Assembly (NCBI RefSeq): GCF_000213555.1 | Contig: NZ_GL891987.1 | Coordinates: 86,660-150,659 of the forward strand | Reading direction: 5' to 3' | Length of the DNA stretch: 64,000 bases | Origin: Dysgonomonas gadei ATCC BAA-286 | GTDB taxonomy: Bacteria > Bacteroidota > Bacteroidia > Bacteroidales > Dysgonomonadaceae | Part shown: positions 59,511-64,000 of the stretch, one piece after another | How positions within the stretch are numbered: position 1 is the stretch's first letter | Layout of the letters: every line of letters starts with the position of its first letter | Made by a program: the position numbers and the translations under genes | Notes under the pieces: generated by a model | Database searches by the model: none | What the model was told of the DNA's origin: nothing | What the model saw: the letters and a program-made list of their open reading frames with translations, nothing else

Positions 59511-59539
59511 TAAAAAAGAATGTCCCTTTTTATCAATCC

Positions 59540-62500
59540 ATGGTTATGAAACATCTGCTTTCCTACATTTATGATAGAAAAAATATCAGGATTTTCAAGA
59601 AGTCTTACTTATTGGCTGTCTTTTTTCTGTCCAATGTCTTCCTGTCCTATGCCTCATATACACTACATAGAGCCGATAAACTCGATTTGTCGAACAATGC
59701 GATTCTTTGCATGTATCAGGACAAAGATGGTTATATGTGGTTCGGTACATACGATGGATTGAATCTGTATAACGGAAAAAACACTTTTGTTTACAGGTCC
59801 GAATTCGATAATGAGTTCTCCTTATGCAGTAATATTATTCACAATATCACACAAGCAGACGAAGGTAATCTGTGGATATCTACGTTCCTGGGGCTGAATA
59901 AGTTTTCGTTGAAAGAACGAAAAGTCATAGAATCGTACCCAGAATTGCCGGAGGCCAAGCTTCTGGCAGCGGATAGGAAAGGAAATACATGGGTTATAAG
60001 TAAAAAGAACTATATATCCCATTATAACCGGGAGAGTAAGAATTTTACCGATATTCATTTACCCGGGGCCGATATGGATAATGTGAAGGCGCTGTTCGTT
60101 GGTGGTGATGACGAACTCTATATGATTACTGCTGATGGGAAATTGAAAAATATAGAAATTGCCGCAGATTCGAAAAATAATGATATAAGGTTGCAGGTAA
60201 ACGAATCATTACTACACGATAAAAGCATAATAAATGCTTACTATGAAGATAACAAGATTTATTACATAAGTGCCGAAAGAAAACTCTACCTGTACGATCT
60301 CTCAGATAATAAGAGAATATTGATCACGGACTTATCTTCGCTGATAGGAAAATATGGAGGGATATCCCGTGTGGTTTCTTTTAAATCCGATTTGTTTGTC
60401 TCCTTCAACGATAACGGGTTGATAAGGTTAGATGTAGAGAATGATTATAAACCGGAAACCGTATATCTCGGGATAAGGGTCTTCTGTCTGCTCAAAGATA
60501 AAAAACAGGACGTACTCTGGATTGGTACTGATGGGAGAGGAGTGCAAATGTACTATCAGGGACACGATCTGTTCGGAAACATAATATTCGACAATTTTTT
60601 TTCGGGTACTCAAAAGCCGGTCAGGTCTATTTATGCGGATGAATCACAGAACCTGTGGGTGGGCACGAAAGGTGATGGTATAATGCGAATCAGGAATTAC
60701 GATGAACACAATCAGCGTGAAGTGTCTCAGTCACAGGTTTTAAATTACACAACTGCCAATGGGCTATCGAGTAATCTTGTATTTTGTTTCTTGAGAAGTA
60801 AATACCGGAATATACTCTGGATCGGGACCGAAGGGCCGGGTTTTTCCTATTATTCATATAAGGATAACACGATAAAATCTTTATCGGAAAAGGATGGAAG
60901 TACAATAGGGAAAGTTCATTCGATCTGTGAAGTGAATGATTCTACTCTATGGATGGCGACGGCCGGTAATGGTTTGCTCGAAGTTATCATTAAGGATGAA
61001 AATTCCCGTCTTTCAGTCAAATCTGTGAATGAATACATTCTGAAAAATGGAGATAAGACCTGTGTTGAATTCCATTCTATGTTTTACGACGGGGCATCTA
61101 CCCTATTTGTTGGAAGCCGTGGAGGTTATGGGGTGGCACGTTATAATGTCAAAAGTAAACAGTATGATTTCATACAGATGAAAAATGCTGAAAATACAGC
61201 TATCGGAGATGTATTGTGTGTTTATCAGAGCAAAGATTCTACCTTCTATATCGGTGCTAGTTCAGGGATGACCCGCATTCAGTTTTTAAAAGATGGAAAT
61301 ACTGTGATAAAACAGTATGACAGACGGAATGGGATGATAAATGATATGATACACGGAATACTCGAAGATGCTGATGGCTGCATCTGGTTAAGCACAAATA
61401 AAGGTCTGATAAAATATAATCCACGCAACGACTTTTTCCATAATTACTCATACCCTGATTTAAAGGTAACAGAGTTTTCCGACGATGCCTATTGGAAGTG
61501 TCCACAGACCGGACGGCTTTTCTTTGGTGGTATAAACGGGCTGACATGGGTAGAACCTAAAGAGGTCAATCTGCAAAGTAATTATAAACCTGCCCTGTAT
61601 TTCTTCGACTTACAGATAGCCGGTGAGAGCCGGTCGCTATACGATTATACAAATAAAAAAGACGGATACCTGGAGATCGGGGCTAATATCTCTTCTTTTA
61701 CCATTTCGTTTGTCGCAACGGATTATATCAACGGCGAAAATTATGAATACTCGTACCTGCTGGATAACTATAATACAGCATGGACCGAACTCCAGAAAAC
61801 AAATGAAGTCACCTTCACTAATCTTCCACATGGCGAGTATATACTGAAAGTAAGATACAAAAATGATGTGTTCGATTCGGATGAGAGATATTATTCTCTA
61901 AAAATAAGGAAGCTGCCGCCATGGTATCTGACCAGTTGGGCTTATTTGTCATATGTGGTAGCGTTTGCCCTTATATGTTCTTATATCATATACCTTATCC
62001 GTAAACGAATAATGGATAAACAAATGCAGATTGCACAGAAGATAAACGAAGAACAGAAAGAAAAGTTATTGGAAGCAAAACTGAATTTCTTTACGAACGT
62101 TACTCACGAATTCTGTACCCCTCTGACAGTAATAAAAGGAGTAACTGACTATATTGAAAAATCGGCCGAAGTAGATAAAAATATCCGTAAATATACAGGT
62201 ATATTACGTGACAATGTAGCTAACCTGAGTGGTCTGATACAGGAGATTCTCGATTTCAGGAAGATGGAAGAAGGTAAGTTCGACTTTAGCTACGTCGAAG
62301 AGGCCTCGGTTTCAGATTTGGTGAGAAAGCAAATGGAGTGGTTCATTCCTATTGCAGAAGAAAACAGTATAGCATTTGAAGTTTCAATACCTGCCGATTT
62401 ATATTGGAATACCAATGTATTCGGATTCAACCGGGTCTTGGTAAATCTGGTTTCCAATGCCTTTAAATATACTACAGAAAAAGGTAAGGTGAAAATATCG

Positions 62501-63604
62501 GCCGGAATAGATAACGAACAGCTTGTACTTAGTGTTTACAATACAGGACAGGGAATAGAAGATTCGAACATACCATCCATATTCGATCGTTACGGTGTGC
62601 TCGAAAATACGGAGGCGAATGACTCTTATCCGTTGATGGCATCACGGCATGGATTGGGACTATCCATTTGCCATGATATAGTGGAGTCTCTTGGCGGAAA
62701 TATCTCGGTCAGGAGTGAAATCGGTAAATTTGCTGAATTTATAGTAGTATTGCCTGTGCTTCAGGTAACAGAGGAAGAACGTCTGGCAGATGAAGAGAGT
62801 AACCTGCCAATGGATGCCGATTCATTGAGACAATCCGCAGGAGAGAAGCAGACAATCCTGATTGTTGATGACAATAAGGATATAGTGTGGCTCATCTCTG
62901 ATATTTTATCCGACAGTTATCATATCAGGAGTGCCTATAATGTTCCCGAAGCCCTCAAAATTATAGAATCGGAGACCCCTTCCCTTATTATCACCGATAT
63001 CATGATGCCGGGTATGAATGGTCTGGAGTTTATAAATAACCTGAAGGATGATAAATTTACAAAGCATATACCGCTCGTAATTGTATCGGCTAAAATCAGT
63101 GAGAAAGAACAGGCGGAGGGCCTCGATATAGGAGCAGATGCTTATCTGACGAAACCTTTTTCGTCACTGGTGCTTCGTTCGGTCATAAACCGTTTATTAA
63201 TGGTGAAAGATGAATTGAAGGACTACTTCTATTCACCCGAAAGTGCGTATAAATATTCAGATGGGCAGTTGATCCATCAGGAAGATAAAGCTTTCATGGA
63301 TTCTGTTATCGATATTATATCGGATAATATGGAAGAAGAGAACCTACGGCCCGAATTCATCGCCGAAAAGTTGAATATGAGCACCCGTAGCCTTTATCGT
63401 AAATTCAAGAAAATAACAACACTTTCCCCTAACGATTTCATTAAAGATTATAGGTTTACACAAGTTGCCAAACTGCTTATCACAACCAACCTCACCATTC
63501 AGGAAATCATGTATAAGGTAGGTATTAACAATAAGTCATACTTCTATCGCGAATTCCTGAAAAAGCACAACATGACACCCAAAGAATACCGGCTACGTAA
63601 GTAA
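59540..63604 (+). CDS. Hybrid two-component sensor kinase/response regulator (HTCS) with AraC output domain
   Basis: About 1354 residues; an ATG two codons later is equally possible. A membrane helix near residue 20 precedes a periplasmic double propeller (repeats such as GYMWFGTYDGLNLYNG, WIGTDGRGVQM, WIGTEGPGFSYYS, CIWLSTNKGLIKYN), a Y_Y_Y domain near 715-785, a second helix near 800-825, HisKA (FFTNVTHEFCTPLTV near 853; the usual Arg is Cys), HATPase (NLVSNAFKYT, NTGQGI, HGLGLSICHDIV), a receiver (ILIVDD, IITDIMMPG, LTKPFSS) from about 1107, and an AraC-type HTH at the end. HTCS proteins sense oligosaccharides and switch on polysaccharide use genes; no susCD pair is seen upstream. Confidence 0.95.
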   Translation: MVMKHLLSYIYDRKNIRIFKKSYLLAVFFLSNVFLSYASYTLHRADKLDLSNNAILCMYQDKDGYMWFGTYDGLNLYNGKNTFVYRSEFDNEFSLCSNIIHNITQADEGNLWISTFLGLNKFSLKERKVIESYPELPEAKLLAADRKGNTWVISKKNYISHYNRESKNFTDIHLPGADMDNVKALFVGGDDELYMITADGKLKNIEIAADSKNNDIRLQVNESLLHDKSIINAYYEDNKIYYISAERKLYLYDLSDNKRILITDLSSLIGKYGGISRVVSFKSDLFVSFNDNGLIRLDVENDYKPETVYLGIRVFCLLKDKKQDVLWIGTDGRGVQMYYQGHDLFGNIIFDNFFSGTQKPVRSIYADESQNLWVGTKGDGIMRIRNYDEHNQREVSQSQVLNYTTANGLSSNLVFCFLRSKYRNILWIGTEGPGFSYYSYKDNTIKSLSEKDGSTIGKVHSICEVNDSTLWMATAGNGLLEVIIKDENSRLSVKSVNEYILKNGDKTCVEFHSMFYDGASTLFVGSRGGYGVARYNVKSKQYDFIQMKNAENTAIGDVLCVYQSKDSTFYIGASSGMTRIQFLKDGNTVIKQYDRRNGMINDMIHGILEDADGCIWLSTNKGLIKYNPRNDFFHNYSYPDLKVTEFSDDAYWKCPQTGRLFFGGINGLTWVEPKEVNLQSNYKPALYFFDLQIAGESRSLYDYTNKKDGYLEIGANISSFTISFVATDYINGENYEYSYLLDNYNTAWTELQKTNEVTFTNLPHGEYILKVRYKNDVFDSDERYYSLKIRKLPPWYLTSWAYLSYVVAFALICSYIIYLIRKRIMDKQMQIAQKINEEQKEKLLEAKLNFFTNVTHEFCTPLTVIKGVTDYIEKSAEVDKNIRKYTGILRDNVANLSGLIQEILDFRKMEEGKFDFSYVEEASVSDLVRKQMEWFIPIAEENSIAFEVSIPADLYWNTNVFGFNRVLVNLVSNAFKYTTEKGKVKISAGIDNEQLVLSVYNTGQGIEDSNIPSIFDRYGVLENTEANDSYPLMASRHGLGLSICHDIVESLGGNISVRSEIGKFAEFIVVLPVLQVTEEERLADEESNLPMDADSLRQSAGEKQTILIVDDNKDIVWLISDILSDSYHIRSAYNVPEALKIIESETPSLIITDIMMPGMNGLEFINNLKDDKFTKHIPLVIVSAKISEKEQAEGLDIGADAYLTKPFSSLVLRSVINRLLMVKDELKDYFYSPESAYKYSDGQLIHQEDKAFMDSVIDIISDNMEEENLRPEFIAEKLNMSTRSLYRKFKKITTLSPNDFIKDYRFTQVAKLLITTNLTIQEIMYKVGINNKSYFYREFLKKHNMTPKEYRLRK

Positions 63605-64000
<396 letters not shown>

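Overview
The window looks like a chromosome segment of a Bacteroidales species (phylum Bacteroidota). Evidence: many genes have the phylum-specific sigma-factor -7 box (TAnnTTTG) just upstream of the start codon and few have clear Shine-Dalgarno sites. The protein families are also typical of the order: PorX, a PorT-type barrel, TamL, DUF3256, DUF4254, DUF5715, DUF5856 and DUF1460 proteins, a hybrid two-component sensor/AraC protein, and many lipoproteins with an SCxx/ACxx lipobox. Intergenic DNA is AT-rich. A Dysgonomonas- or Parabacteroides-like organism would fit, but the genus cannot be fixed from this sequence alone. No rRNA, tRNA or CRISPR array was seen.

Layout. 0-5 kb: the 5' part of mnmG (cut by the left edge), ygiQ-cutC, an AraC regulator and a VOC protein. 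5-12 kb: TamL-like outer membrane assembly lipoprotein, uvrA, an acetyltransferase and a SpoU-type RNA methyltransferase. 11.6-22.6 kb: DUF5715 lipoprotein, truA-nhaA, a Fic protein, an EamA transporter, DUF3256, an Smr-domain protein with an LEA-like lipoprotein, queA, an ORF6N protein and mltG. 22.7-30.7 kb: uvrB, a small barrel protein, plsC, then a compact envelope operon (LysM protein, PorT-like barrel, methyltransferase, cobalamin adenosyltransferase) and a small DUF2795 protein. 30.7-32.5 kb: a mostly non-coding stretch holding a candidate 36-residue membrane peptide, an HTH regulator and a block of dispersed repeats. 32.5-41.3 kb: mutS, UDP-xylose synthase and a GT2, facing the operon comM-DUF4254-GT9-GT4.

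41.3-42.2 kb holds the most unusual object: a ~560 bp hairpin-rich segment bounded by 38 bp near-perfect inverted repeats, placed directly upstream of cdsA. 43-50.6 kb: prenyl diphosphate synthase, porX, a GH18 lipoprotein, a large zinc metalloprotease and an orphan terminase-small-subunit-like protein. 50.8-53.8 kb: two divergent tyrosine phosphatase homologues, one with a destroyed active-site loop, then a Dps-like protein. 54-63.6 kb: fhs, a DUF1460 amidase-like protein, a CPBP protease, a WcaJ-type glycosyl-1-phosphate transferase and a giant hybrid sensor kinase. The window ends in a striking simple repeat, (AG)33 followed by at least six AAGT units.

Most genes are housekeeping (DNA repair: uvrA, uvrB, mutS; tRNA modification: mnmG, truA, queA; envelope and glycan assembly). 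The novelty lies between genes. A 16-mer carrying a perfect -7 promoter box occurs six times; larger composite repeats recur in both orientations in at least four intergenic gaps; and the inverted-repeat element and the terminal microsatellite have no gene-based explanation.
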